Of a DNA stretch of 64,000 nt, positions 1 to 7,467 are shown one piece after another. The translations under genes and the position numbers were made by a program. Within the stretch, counting starts at the first letter, position 1, and each line of letters starts with the position of its first letter. The notes beneath the pieces are model-generated. The model was not told where the DNA came from, did no database searches, and worked only from the letters and a program-made list of their open reading frames with translations. Source of the stretch: an uncultured Clostridia bacterium (lineage in GTDB: Bacteria > Bacillota > Clostridia > Christensenellales > Aristaeellaceae); contig CAKTUU010000006.1 of the NCBI GenBank assembly GCA_934621505.1, forward strand, positions 22,006 through 86,005. The letters run 5' to 3'.

Positions 1-365
1 GGAATATGATGCAGTACCGGGTGTATGAAAATTTTGAGGAACTGATGGCCGCCTGGCCGGGGGCGCAAATGCACTTTTTATCCACCAAAGCGCCCCGCAG
101 CTATACCCAGGTCGCCTACCAGCCGGATGATTTTCTGGTATTTGGCTGCGAGACCCGTGGCCTGCCGGAAAGCCTGCTGTCCAGGGTGTACGACCGATGT
201 GTGCGCATTCCCATGGTGCCCGGAGCCCGCAGCCTGAATTTAAGCAATTCGGTGGCGATTGTCACCTATGAGGCCCTGCGGCAGCAGGGGTTTGCCCGGC
301 TTCAGCAGGCGGGCAGCCTGACGGGCCGCCAGGACGAAGCCGCCCCATGGATGGATTATGTGTGA
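1..365 (+). CDS. trmL: tRNA (cytidine(34)-2'-O)-methyltransferase TrmL, C-terminal part (cut by window edge)
   Basis: The frame is open through base 1, so only the last ~120 residues are seen. The visible part has the SPOUT/SpoU knot of TrmL: FGCETRGLPE (AdoMet loop), then IPMVPGARSLNLSNSVAI near the end, the signature that binds AdoMet. TrmL methylates the 2'-O ribose of the wobble base 34 in tRNA-Leu isoacceptors in the cytoplasm. Family members are ~155-165 residues, so roughly 40 residues lie upstream. An internal ATG at 6 is not needed as a start. The next gene follows 37 bases later on the same strand. Family call is sure; the exact target nucleoside is by homology. Confidence 0.9.
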   Translation, partial: NMMQYRVYENFEELMAAWPGAQMHFLSTKAPRSYTQVAYQPDDFLVFGCETRGLPESLLSRVYDRCVRIPMVPGARSLNLSNSVAIVTYEALRQQGFARLQQAGSLTGRQDEAAPWMDYV

Positions 366-402
366 TGCTTCGTTGGTTTTGGGAAAGGATGTGAGCGTTT
401 TC

Positions 403-750
403 ATGGCAAACCGACGGCGGCGCTTTCATGGCCGCGAACTGGAAGATGAAACCGTGGAATTGGGCGATGTGCTGGAACCCTACGATTCCCAGCCCGCTCA
501 GGAGGACGATTATTATCCCGAATATCAGGAAATGTACCAGCCCCCGATGTATGAGGAGGACCCTGACCAGCAGGAGGAGGAAGACTCCGAGGGGCATTTT
601 CGCATTGCCATGGGCGTGTTTGACATGATCAGCATTTTGATTGGCGCGGTGGTCATTCTGGTGCTGGTGGCGCTGCTGGTAACGCTGGTGAACTGGCTGC
701 GCACGGATATCCTGCACTCCGCCCTGCTGCTGCAAAGCGGGCTGCAATAA
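403..750 (+). CDS. Small acidic single-pass membrane protein, unknown function
   Basis: This 115-residue protein is not recognised. It starts MANRRRRFHGRE, continues with a very acidic Asp/Glu/Gln/Tyr-rich stretch (residues ~15-65), then has one long hydrophobic segment (about 75-97) and a short amphipathic tail. The topology suggests a cytoplasmic acidic N-terminus tethered to the membrane. ATG 403 is chosen because AAAGGA lies ~13 bases upstream and the Arg cluster makes a sensible N-terminus; an in-frame ATG at 358 overlaps trmL and lacks a ribosome site. It probably shares transcription with trmL. Confidence 0.6.
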   Translation: MANRRRRFHGRELEDETVELGDVLEPYDSQPAQEDDYYPEYQEMYQPPMYEEDPDQQEEEDSEGHFRIAMGVFDMISILIGAVVILVLVALLVTLVNWLRTDILHSALLLQSGLQ

Positions 751-829
751 GGGATGAAATGCATAAAAATCCATAAAATGTAAAACACGGTTCTTTCGTG
801 CGGTTTTCCGTCCATTCACGAAGAATGGC

Positions 830-858
830 TTGTATGTTTCCTTTGATGCGGCTACAAT
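830..858 (+). promoter_or_regulatory. SigA-type promoter, TTGTAT-17-TACAAT
   Basis: A -35 TTGTAT (830-835) and -10 TACAAT (853-858) are 17 bp apart. Transcription would start near 865 and run into the truncated GLUG-repeat surface protein remnant. A promoter this good in front of a headless gene suggests the promoter belonged to the intact gene or was fused to the remnant by a deletion. Confidence 0.6.
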
Positions 859-872
859 CATTGTGGTTATAG

Positions 873-1952
873 GCAAGGCAGCTGCATGGGAGGAATTTTA
901 GCGGCTACCTGATTAAGGATTTGACGGTTAGCGACGCGTATGTAAAAACAGCGTTTTCCGGGGGAAACGACCAATACGAAAGCGCTGGTATTTTGATCGG
1001 CAGCGCCGCGCAGGGCTATGGAATGAGCATTTCCGTACAAAACTGCCATGTAAGCGGAACGGTGGAAACCGAAGGTGACCGGGCATGCGCAGGCGGCCTG
1101 GTGGGCTATGCCAGTTACGCCGATTTTATGGATTGCTCGGCGGATGTAACCGTGCGTGGCAGCGGCAAAAGCGGCGGCTTTATTGGGGAAGCGTTTGAAG
1201 GCACTTATAAAGATTGCACAGCCAAGGGCAAAGTGGATGGCGGCTGGAGCGTAGGCGGCTTCGCAGGCATACTGTTTTATAAAACTCAGGTCGAAAAATG
1301 CGCCGCTGACTGCCGGGTAACCGCCAATGATTGGAATGTAGGCGGGTTTGCAGGCTATGTTGAGGAATCCGTGACCATTCGCAATTGTGTGGCCTTTGGC
1401 GATGGAAACAGTACAGTGACCGGCTGGCAGCCCAAGGCCGGCGGCTTCGTGGGAACGGTGGACGGTTCCGGCGGCGCTTGTACCATCCAAAACAGCCACG
1501 CTGCGGGAAAGGTGAGCGTAAATCATGCTACCCTTCCCGGACACGGCTTTGTAAGCGTTTTGTCCGGTGACGTGACATTGGAAAACAATTCCTTTGACGG
1601 GCAAAAGAACGCGGCCCTTTCGGCTGCCGCCGATGGGGAAGCGGCGGGCGTCGCCAAGGAAAACACCCGGAAGGTGCTGGCAAATATCTGCCGGGATTAT
1701 TACGACGGTCACGACTGGGATATGGAGCATTGGGTGGTGGATAAACAACCTACCACCACGGAGACCGGCTACCGGTTCCACCATTGCAGACGCTGCGATA
1801 TGGCGGGCGAAGCGGAGATTCTGCCCATGCTGGAGCCAACGCCTGTACCTGAACCGGGGACTGCCGCACCCCGTACCGGCGATACGTCGCCCCTGCTGCT
1901 GGTAAGCGCCGCGGCGATGCTCTGGGCGGGCACTCGCAAAAAGAAAGCATAA
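873..1952 (+). pseudogene. 5'-truncated GLUG-repeat, sortase-anchored surface protein
   Basis: The frame opens after a TAG at 870-872 and reads ...NFSGYLIKDLTVSDAYVK..., which is mid-domain sequence, so no signal peptide or credible start is present (the only possible starts are a TTG at 921 and non-canonical codons without a ribosome site; ATG 886 is out of frame and stops after 8 codons). Several GLUG-type beta-repeats follow, each with a GG(F/L)(A/V/I)G core and an N-C-x-(A/V) strand. Then comes a Cys-rich H-x-W...TTTETGYRFHHCRRC module. The C-terminus has a Pro/Thr linker, an APRTG motif (LPXTG-like), a hydrophobic segment and a GTRKKKA tail, i.e. a cell-wall sorting signal. The intact relative would be a large secreted adhesin. 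The anchor end is intact; the export end is missing. Confidence 0.7.
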
Positions 1953-1959
1953 AACATTT

Positions 1960-1990
1960 GGGGGCGGCCAACGCGGGCCGTCCCCTTTCT
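1960..1990 (+). terminator. Rho-independent terminator after the surface-protein remnant
   Basis: The stem GGGGGCGGCC / GGCCGTCCCC with an AACGCG-type loop is followed by TTTCTT, ten bases after the stop at 1952. It separates this gene from the promoter of the glycosylase pair. Confidence 0.75.
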
Positions 1991-2008
1991 TCATGCGGCA
2001 AAATCAAA

Positions 2009-2037
2009 TTGCATTCCCCCGTTAAACATGATACAGT
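2009..2037 (+). promoter_or_regulatory. SigA-type promoter for the uracil-DNA glycosylase pair, TTGCAT-17-TACAGT
   Basis: A -35 TTGCAT (2009-2014) and -10 TACAGT (2032-2037) with 17-bp spacing lie 17 bases upstream of the first glycosylase start codon. Confidence 0.55.
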
Positions 2038-2054
2038 GTTGACAAGGGAGGCGA

Positions 2055-2639
2055 ATGGGCATGGATTGGCGGCAGCTGTACAGCCATATTGAAAATTGCC
2101 AAAACTGCGCACTCTATCAGGGATGCACCCATAAGGTGCCAGGCCAGGGCGATCTGCGCGCGTCCCTGATGCTGATTGGCGAAGGCCCCGGCCAGCACGA
2201 GGACGAGCAGGGCCTGGCCTTTGTGGGGCCTGCGGGGCAGCTGCTGACCCAGATGCTGTCCGCCATTCGGCTGCCCAGGGACCGGGTATACATCTGTAAT
2301 GTGGTAAAGTGCCGCCCGCCCCATAACCGGCAGCCCCTGCCGGAGGAGGTGCAGGCCTGCCTGCCCTATTTAAGGCGGCAATTTTTGCTGGTGCGGCCCC
2401 GGGTGATTCTGCTGCTGGGGGCTACGGCGGTGTCCGCCGTGCTGGGGCCGGAATACCGCATCACCCGCTGCCATGGCCAGTGGGTCAGCCGCAAGGGCGT
2501 GGATATCATCGCGACCTACCACCCATCGGCCCTTTTGCGGGACGCAGGCAAAAAACGCCCCGCCTGGGAGGACTTGCAAAAGCTGCGGGACCGGCTGAAG
2601 GAGCTGGAGCTGTATCAGGATTTGTGGAAGGAGACGTGA
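2055..2639 (+). CDS. Uracil-DNA glycosylase, family 4 (iron-sulfur type)
   Basis: It removes uracil from DNA, starting base-excision repair of deaminated cytosine. The 194-residue length matches family 4. C15-x2-C18 and C86-x15-C102 are the four [4Fe-4S] ligands; the uracil-binding motif is GEGPGQHEDE (42-51) and motif B is YHPSAL (155-160). The first motif carries the E-x-x-G arrangement typical of family 4 rather than the Asp of family 1. ATG 2055 follows GGGAGG at 2045-2050; ATG 2061 is a possible alternative. The stop is only four bases before a second, divergent family member, so the two are surely co-transcribed. Confidence 0.9.
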   Translation: MGMDWRQLYSHIENCQNCALYQGCTHKVPGQGDLRASLMLIGEGPGQHEDEQGLAFVGPAGQLLTQMLSAIRLPRDRVYICNVVKCRPPHNRQPLPEEVQACLPYLRRQFLLVRPRVILLLGATAVSAVLGPEYRITRCHGQWVSRKGVDIIATYHPSALLRDAGKKRPAWEDLQKLRDRLKELELYQDLWKET

Positions 2640-2642
2640 ACC

Positions 2643-3248
2643 ATGGATGAGATGGAGCGTTTTCAAAAGGAATGCTCGGCGTTTTTTGACGGGCTCAGCC
2701 TGACGGGCCAGCGGTCGCTGGTGTTTGGGGACGGCCCGTGCCGCCCGCTGCTGATGCTGGTGGGCGAGGCTCCCGGCGAGCAGGAGGCCCTGCAGGGCAG
2801 GCCCTTTGTGGGCAAGGCGGGCAAAAATCTGGACGGCTTTTTGCAGGCCCTGCGTCTGGAAAGAAAAGACATTTATATCACCAATGTGGTGAAGGTGCGC
2901 CCCACCCAAACCAGCGCCGCCGGGCGCGTGGTCAACCGGCCCCCGTCCCGGGAGGAAAAGGCCCTGTTTACCCCCTGGCTGATGCGTGAGACGGCCCTTG
3001 TGCGGCCTCATGCGCTGGTTACACTGGGAAACGTGGCCCTGCAGGCTTTTCAGCCCGGGCAGACCATCGGGCAGGCCCATGGGGCCTGGCGGCGGGCGGT
3101 TGTCGCGCCGCCACGGGAGCCCGCGTTTACCCTGCCGCTGTTTGCTCTGTACCATCCGGCCTCGGTCATTTACAACGGCTCCCTGAAACAGACCTATGCC
3201 CAGGACTTGCAGGCGCTGGCGGATTCGCTGCACACGGGGGACATTTGA
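2643..3248 (+). CDS. Uracil-DNA glycosylase family-4-like paralogue lacking the iron-sulfur ligands
   Basis: This 201-residue protein has the uracil-DNA glycosylase fold: GEAPGEQEALQG (41-52), PFVGKAG, the N-V-V-K-V-R-P strand and a C-terminal LYHPAS motif. Compared with its neighbour, the N-terminal C-x2-C is absent (only C11 and C33 remain), the CR of NVVKCRP is VR, and the fourth Cys is missing, so it should not hold a cluster. It may be a glycosylase of another subfamily or one with a different lesion preference. It lies four bases after the first glycosylase and shares its promoter. A hairpin follows the stop. Fold assignment is firm; activity is inferred. Confidence 0.8.
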   Translation: MDEMERFQKECSAFFDGLSLTGQRSLVFGDGPCRPLLMLVGEAPGEQEALQGRPFVGKAGKNLDGFLQALRLERKDIYITNVVKVRPTQTSAAGRVVNRPPSREEKALFTPWLMRETALVRPHALVTLGNVALQAFQPGQTIGQAHGAWRRAVVAPPREPAFTLPLFALYHPASVIYNGSLKQTYAQDLQALADSLHTGDI

Positions 3249-3253
3249 AACGG

Positions 3254-3300
3254 CAAAGCGCGGCTTTGGAGCGATTTTTCGTGACAGAAGCCGCGCTTTG
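3254..3300 (+). terminator. Stem-loop after the glycosylase operon
   Basis: A perfect 13-bp inverted repeat (CAAAGCGCGGCTT at 3254-3266 against 3288-3300) starts just after the stop at 3248. There is no long T-tract after it, so termination may be partial. Confidence 0.5.
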
Positions 3301-3341
3301 TGGTAGGGTATAGTCATCCCAAAGGAAATCGGGAGGAGAAG

Positions 3342-3836
3342 ATGATGTGGCTTGAATTGTTGCCCATTCTACTGTGCTTTGTGCTGGGGCTTGGCTTCTT
3401 GATTGTGGAAATGTTTCTGCCGGGCTTTGGCCTGCCGGGCATATCGGGCATTGTGCTGGAAGGGGCCGCCGTGGTGATTACCTACCTGCGCTTTGGCGGG
3501 CTGGCGGCCCTGGGCATGACCCTGATTGTGCTGGCGGTGATTGCCATTGCCATTTCCCTGGCGCTGCGGTCGGCGGACAAGGGCAGGCTGTCCCGGTCGT
3601 CGGTGATTCTGAACCAGGCGGAAACGCCGGAGGAAGGCTATGTGGCCACCCAGGACATGGAGGTGTTTCTGGGCAGGGAGGGCGTTACCACCACGGTGCT
3701 GCGCCCCACCGGCATGGCGGAATTTGACGGCGTAAAGCTGAATGTAACCGCCGACGGCGAATACATTCCCAAAGATCAGCCGGTGCGCATCGACCGGGTG
3801 GAGGGCGCGCGGGTGGTTGTGAAACGGTTGTCCTGA
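3342..3836 (+). CDS. NfeD-like membrane protein
   Basis: This 164-residue NfeD family protein has three hydrophobic segments (about 3-25, 30-45, 55-75) and a C-terminal OB-fold domain (~110-164) with the typical GxxGVTTTVLRPTG start and AxVxxxGEYI-like strands. NfeD proteins pair with flotillin-type SPFH proteins, and the next gene is exactly such a protein (floA), as in the Bacillus yqeZ-floA unit. ATG 3342 is chosen because GGGAGGAG lies seven bases upstream; the longer GTG frame from 3300 overlaps the preceding hairpin. Function is presumed to be in organising membrane microdomains with FloA. Confidence 0.88.
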   Translation: MMWLELLPILLCFVLGLGFLIVEMFLPGFGLPGISGIVLEGAAVVITYLRFGGLAALGMTLIVLAVIAIAISLALRSADKGRLSRSSVILNQAETPEEGYVATQDMEVFLGREGVTTTVLRPTGMAEFDGVKLNVTADGEYIPKDQPVRIDRVEGARVVVKRLS

Positions 3837-3868
3837 TTGGCACTTGATTTGTAAAGGAGAGAAAAATC

Positions 3869-4879
3869 ATGTTTTATCCGGAATCGCTGGCCATGATTCT
3901 TTTGATTGTGTTTGTAGCTCTGGTGATCGTACTCATCTTCCTGCGTTTTGTGCCTGTGGGCCTGTGGATTACCTCCCTGGCGGCGGGCGTGCATGTAAGC
4001 ATCGGCTCGCTGGTGGGTATGCGGCTGCGCCGCATCCAGCCCAAAATGCTGGTAAACCCGCTGATTAAAGCGCGAAAAGCCGGTCTGGACGTAACCCTGT
4101 CCAAGCTGGAAACCCACTACCTGGCCGGCGGTAATGTGGACCGGGTCATCAACGCCCTGATTGCCGCCCAGCGTTCCAATATTGAAATGCCATTTGAAAA
4201 GGCGTCCGCCATTGACCTGGCCGGCCGCGATGTGCTGCAGGCCGTGCAGATGAGCGTAACCCCCAAGGTGATTGAAACCCCCGTGGTGGCTGCCATCGCC
4301 AAGGACGGTATCGAACTGCGCGCCAAGGCCCGGGTGACCGTGCGCACCAACATTGAACGTCTGGTGGGCGGCGCCGGTGAGGAAACCATCATCGCCCGCG
4401 TGGGCGAGGGTATCGTTACCACCGTCGGCAGCAGCGAAACCCACAAGCAGGTGCTGGAAAACCCGGACCTGATCAGCCAGACCGTGCTGAACAAGGGCCT
4501 GGACGCTGGCACCGCCTATGAAATTCTGTCCATTGACATCGCGGATGTGGACGTGGGCCGCAACGTGGGCGCTCAGTTGCAGATGGACCAGGCTGAGGCT
4601 GACCGCCGCATTGCGCAGGCCCGCGCCGAGGAACGCCGCGCCATGGCCGTGGCCCACGAGCAGGAAATGAAAGCCGCCGTGCAGGAAATGCGCGCCCGCG
4701 TGGTAGAGGCCGAGGCCGAGGTGCCCAAGGCCATGGCCGCCGCCCTGCGGGAAGGCCGCATGGGTGTGATGGATTACTACCAGCTAAAGAACATGGAAGC
4801 GGATACCGATATGCGCGAGGGCATCGCCAAGGCAAGCACGCCGGTAACCAGCGCTGCGGTTCGAGAGGAAAAGAAATAA
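3869..4879 (+). CDS. floA: Flotillin-like protein FloA
   Basis: A membrane-associated scaffold of the FloA/UPF0365 family (336 residues, usual length ~330). It has a hydrophobic N-terminal hairpin segment (8-30), a conserved linker (WITSLAAGVHVSIGSLVGMRLR), an SPFH-like core with the V-T-P-K-V-I-E-T-P region, and a C-terminal Ala/Glu/Arg-rich coiled coil (about 225-300) with E-A repeats ending in LREGRMGVMDYYQLKN. FloA forms oligomers in detergent-resistant membrane patches affecting fluidity, signalling and secretion. AAAGGAGAG precedes the ATG. It follows nfeD by 32 bases and is followed by a small membrane protein that sits in the position of yqfB in Bacillus. Confidence 0.95.
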   Translation: MFYPESLAMILLIVFVALVIVLIFLRFVPVGLWITSLAAGVHVSIGSLVGMRLRRIQPKMLVNPLIKARKAGLDVTLSKLETHYLAGGNVDRVINALIAAQRSNIEMPFEKASAIDLAGRDVLQAVQMSVTPKVIETPVVAAIAKDGIELRAKARVTVRTNIERLVGGAGEETIIARVGEGIVTTVGSSETHKQVLENPDLISQTVLNKGLDAGTAYEILSIDIADVDVGRNVGAQLQMDQAEADRRIAQARAEERRAMAVAHEQEMKAAVQEMRARVVEAEAEVPKAMAAALREGRMGVMDYYQLKNMEADTDMREGIAKASTPVTSAAVREEKK

Positions 4880-4887
4880 AACCGGCC

Positions 4888-4908
4888 GCCCGGGGATAAG
4901 CCCCGGGC
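4888..4908 (+). other. Intercistronic hairpin between floA and the next gene
   Basis: GCCCGGGG / CCCCGGGC forms an 8-bp GC stem around ATAAG, nine bases after the floA stop and with no T-tract. It may stabilise the upstream nfeD-floA message or reduce read-through. Confidence 0.5.
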
Positions 4909-4930
4909 AGCCCTTTGAAAGGTGAAAGCG

Positions 4931-5350
4931 ATGGATGGCCTGCTGTTTTTGCTTATCTTGTTCTGGATTTTCAAGGCTGTTATGAAGGCCTCCAAAAACC
5001 ACTCCTCCAAGACCAAGCCCGCGTCCAAACCCGAGCCAAAGGTATACCGGCCGGCACAGCCCACGGTGCAGGAGCCTGTTTACCAACCTCAGAAGCTCTT
5101 TTCTCAGCCCCGGGAGCAAAGCCAGGGAAGCATGGCTTATGTATCTGCCGAGGGAACGGCTTCGGAGGAGGGTGAGGACGAATGCGACCCTTCTCTGGGA
5201 CACGGCCATTTCCAAACGCCGGAGCCGGACGGCGTGTATGGGGATGAAATCGGCGGCGAAACCATCCCCGCCTTAACGCCTCAAAGCCTGGTACAGGGCG
5301 TGGTTATGAGCGAAATTTTGCGGCGGCCCGTATCCATGCGCCGCCGCTGA
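4931..5350 (+). CDS. Small membrane-anchored protein downstream of floA, unknown function
   Basis: This 139-residue protein begins with one hydrophobic segment (MDGLLFLLILFWIFKAVMKA) followed by a Lys/Pro/Gln-rich, apparently disordered region and a C-terminal segment ending in SEILRRPVSMRRR. No domain is recognised. ATG 4931 is chosen because AAAGGTG lies six bases upstream; a GTG at 4922 overlaps that ribosome site. Position after nfeD-floA suggests a membrane-microdomain partner, but that is only context. The C-terminal hydrophobic patch (IPALTPQSLVQGVVMSEIL) looks like a short amphipathic docking helix. Confidence 0.65.
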   Translation: MDGLLFLLILFWIFKAVMKASKNHSSKTKPASKPEPKVYRPAQPTVQEPVYQPQKLFSQPREQSQGSMAYVSAEGTASEEGEDECDPSLGHGHFQTPEPDGVYGDEIGGETIPALTPQSLVQGVVMSEILRRPVSMRRR

Positions 5351-5366
5351 TGGAAAGGAACGGCCC

Positions 5367-6110
5367 ATGGAAGATTTGCGGGTGCTGATCGCGGATGACG
5401 ACGCGGGAATGCGCGCCGTTATGCGCAAAATTGTGGAGCGGGTGGACGGCTTTACCCTGGCGGGCGAGGCGGACAATGGAAAGGACGCTTTGGCCCTTGC
5501 AGAAAAGGAGCGCCCGGCGGTGGTGTTTCTGGATGTGGAAATGCCGGAGATAAACGGTGTGGAATGCGCCCGTGCCATTCAGGACATGGACCCCAATACG
5601 GTTATCATCTTTGCCACCGCTCACGAGGGGTATATGGGCGACGCTTTTGAGGTGTACGCCTTTGATTACCTGATGAAGCCCTTTAAGGTGGAGCGGGTGA
5701 TTCAAACCCTGGAAAGGGCGCGGGAAAGGCTGCTGGCCCGGCAAAGCAACGTGGTCAACCCGGTACGGCCCAGGGCGGTAGACGGCCGCATGATGCTGAA
5801 GCATCGGGAGGGCGTTACCTTTCTGGACCTGAAGGACATTCTGCTGGTGCAGCGGGAGGAGCGGGCCACGGTGCTGTATACCGCCGACGGGGAACGCTAC
5901 GTAACCGGCGATTCCCTGGCGGACATGGAGGAGCGGCTTCCGGCGGAAAGCTTCTTTCGCTGCCACAAAAGCTATATTATCAATCTGAACCATATCAAGG
6001 ACATTACCCCCTATGGCCGCTGGACCTATGTGGTGAGGCTGGAGGGAACCCGCCACGACGCCCTGATTACCCACGAGAAATACGAGGAGCTGGAGCGCAT
6101 GTTCCGCTGA
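5367..6110 (+). CDS. LytTR-family response regulator, orphan
   Basis: This 247-residue protein has an N-terminal receiver domain (1-118) with acidic pocket D10-D12, phospho-acceptor D56 in VVFLDVEMPE and the switch Lys in DYLMKPF. A C-terminal LytTR DNA-binding domain (~145-245) carries the F-x-R-C-H-K-S-Y-I-I-N core. Such proteins bind pairs of short direct repeats and control cell-surface or competence-like functions. No sensor kinase is adjacent, so the partner must be elsewhere. It is 16 bases after the small membrane protein, so it may share the floA transcript. Its last codon and stop are duplicated 230 bp downstream by repeat copy A. Confidence 0.9.
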   Translation: MEDLRVLIADDDAGMRAVMRKIVERVDGFTLAGEADNGKDALALAEKERPAVVFLDVEMPEINGVECARAIQDMDPNTVIIFATAHEGYMGDAFEVYAFDYLMKPFKVERVIQTLERARERLLARQSNVVNPVRPRAVDGRMMLKHREGVTFLDLKDILLVQREERATVLYTADGERYVTGDSLADMEERLPAESFFRCHKSYIINLNHIKDITPYGRWTYVVRLEGTRHDALITHEKYEELERMFR

Positions 6111-6361
6111 AACGGCCCGCAGGGGCCGTTCAGGCCGTCAAAAAAGCTCGCCTGAGGGCGATCTTTTCTGACGGGAAGCGCTCTTTGCCTACTCGCCTGC
6201 GGCTCGCCGGGCGGCAAAGAGCGTAAGGAAAGCCTTGCTGCGCAAGGCAGCCGAAACCGACGTACACGCCGCCGGTTTCGGAACCAAAATCGGAGGGCTG
6301 CGGCCCTCCGATGACTCTCAGGGGTTTTTCAACACGCTGAAACGGCCTGCAGGGGCCGTTC
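6105..6361 (+). repeat. Repeat element copy A inserted at the LytTR gene terminator
   Basis: A 203-bp non-coding core (6132-6334) is bracketed by a 27-bp direct duplication, 6105-6131 and 6335-6361, with one mismatch (C6118 against T6348). The duplicated unit covers the last Arg codon and stop of the LytTR gene plus its terminator hairpin. The core starts with AGGCCGTCAAAAAAGCTCG and ends with GGGTTTTTCAACA, which match the ends of copies B and C read in their own orientation. The middle differs and holds hairpins CGCTCTTTGCC/GGCAAAGAGCG, CCGAAACCG/CGGTTTCGG and TCGGAGGGC/GCCCTCCGA. No open frame of note is present. Confidence 0.8.
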
Positions 6362-6366
6362 TTTTG
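6341..6366 (+). terminator. Terminator hairpin distal to repeat copy A
   Basis: AACGGCC / GGCCGTT around TGCAGG is followed by CTTTTG. It is the T-tract-bearing member of the duplicated hairpins and presumably the original terminator of the LytTR gene. Confidence 0.6.
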
Positions 6367-6388
6367 CGTATGCATAAGGAGGACTGGC

Positions 6389-6844
6389 ATGATATGTCAA
6401 TGGACCAACCCCGATGAAAAGGACGCCGCGGCCCGTCTGGTGCTGGAGGCGCTGCCGGAATGGTTTGGAATGGCGCAGGCCCGGGAAGCCTACATTCGTG
6501 AAAGCAGAAATCAGCCCTTTTTTGCCGCTGTGGAGAATGGCGAACCGATTGGCTTTTTGTGCCTGAAGCAGACGGGAAAGGCAACGGTAGAACTGGCGGT
6601 GATGGGCGTGCTGAAGCCCTGGCATCGTAAGGGCTATGGCCGGGCACTGGTCAGGGCGGCCATGGACTGGGCCCGCCTGCAGGGCTATGGCTTTATGCAG
6701 GTGAAAACCGTCCAGATGGGCCGCTATCCGGAATATGACGCTACCAACCGCTTTTATCAAAGCCTGGGTTTTCAGGAGTTTGAGGTGTTTCCCACCCTGT
6801 GGGACGAATGGAACCCCTGTCAGGTCTATGTGCTGGCACTGTAG
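6389..6844 (+). CDS. GNAT-family N-acetyltransferase
   Basis: A 151-residue acyltransferase of the GNAT fold, which transfers an acetyl group from acetyl-CoA to an amine. Strand beta-4/alpha-3 with the acetyl-CoA pyrophosphate loop is seen as VLKPWHRKGYGRAL (R/Q-x-x-G-x-G/A) at about 73-86, followed by the C-terminal N-R-F-Y-Q-S-L-G-F motif typical of this fold. The substrate cannot be told. AAGGAGG (6376-6382) lies six bases before the ATG. It is single, between repeat copy A and the methionine sulfoxide reductase gene. Confidence 0.85.
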   Translation: MICQWTNPDEKDAAARLVLEALPEWFGMAQAREAYIRESRNQPFFAAVENGEPIGFLCLKQTGKATVELAVMGVLKPWHRKGYGRALVRAAMDWARLQGYGFMQVKTVQMGRYPEYDATNRFYQSLGFQEFEVFPTLWDEWNPCQVYVLAL

Positions 6845-6885
6845 CGGGTTTTTGCAAATTTCTGATGCGAATCCACCCGTTTTAT

Positions 6886-6893
6886 GATATACT
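6886..6893 (+). promoter_or_regulatory. Extended -10 promoter for msr-folT-nth
   Basis: TGATATACT forms an extended -10 (TG one base before TATACT, 6888-6893) without a good -35. It lies 45 bases before the reductase start codon and its strong GAAGGAGGGG ribosome site. Confidence 0.5.
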
Positions 6894-6937
6894 GCATAGG
6901 CGTTGATTCCATTCAGACGCGAAGGAGGGGGCAAAGC

Positions 6938-7462
6938 ATGGCGGCCTGGCGTAAAACGGAGTATCCCGGCGATGCGGCGCAGATGTACGCCCTTTTGCAA
7001 AGCCAGCTGGAAGGTCTGCTGGACGGGGAGCCAAATGTGATTGCCAATCTGGCGAACGCCAGCGCGCTGCTGTTTCAGGCCCTGCCGGATATCAACTGGG
7101 CGGGCTTTTACCTGTGGACGGGGTATGAATTGCTGCTGGGACCCTTTCAGGGCATGCCGGCCTGCGTACACATCGCTCCGGGCCGGGGCGTGTGCGGCAC
7201 GGCGGCCCAAACCCTTGCCACCCAACGGGTACAGGATGTGCACCAGTTTCCGGGGCATATTGCCTGCGACGCGGCTTCCCGCAGCGAACTGGTGATTCCG
7301 CTGGTAAAGGACGGCGTGCTGCTGGGTGTGCTGGATTTGGACAGCCCCACGGTAGGACGGTTTGACCAGCGGGATCAGGAAGGGCTGGAGCGTTTTGCCC
7401 GGCGACTGGTTGAGGGCTGCCGGTGGCAGTCGGACGCTTATTTCTATGAAAACGAGAGGTGA
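6938..7462 (+). CDS. msrC: Free methionine-(R)-sulfoxide reductase (GAF-domain fRMsr)
   Basis: It reduces free methionine-R-sulfoxide to methionine as part of oxidative-damage repair. The 174-residue single-GAF protein shows nearly all family signatures: WAGFYLW, LLLGPFQGMPACVHI, GRGVCGTAA, QDVHQFPGHIACDAASRSE and GVLDLDSP. The three conserved cysteines (in PAC, GVCG and ACD) supply catalytic and resolving residues. ATG 6938 follows GAAGGAGGGG. The stop overlaps the ribosome site of folT, so the two genes are coupled. Confidence 0.93.
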   Translation: MAAWRKTEYPGDAAQMYALLQSQLEGLLDGEPNVIANLANASALLFQALPDINWAGFYLWTGYELLLGPFQGMPACVHIAPGRGVCGTAAQTLATQRVQDVHQFPGHIACDAASRSELVIPLVKDGVLLGVLDLDSPTVGRFDQRDQEGLERFARRLVEGCRWQSDAYFYENER

Positions 7463-7467
7463 TGGCA

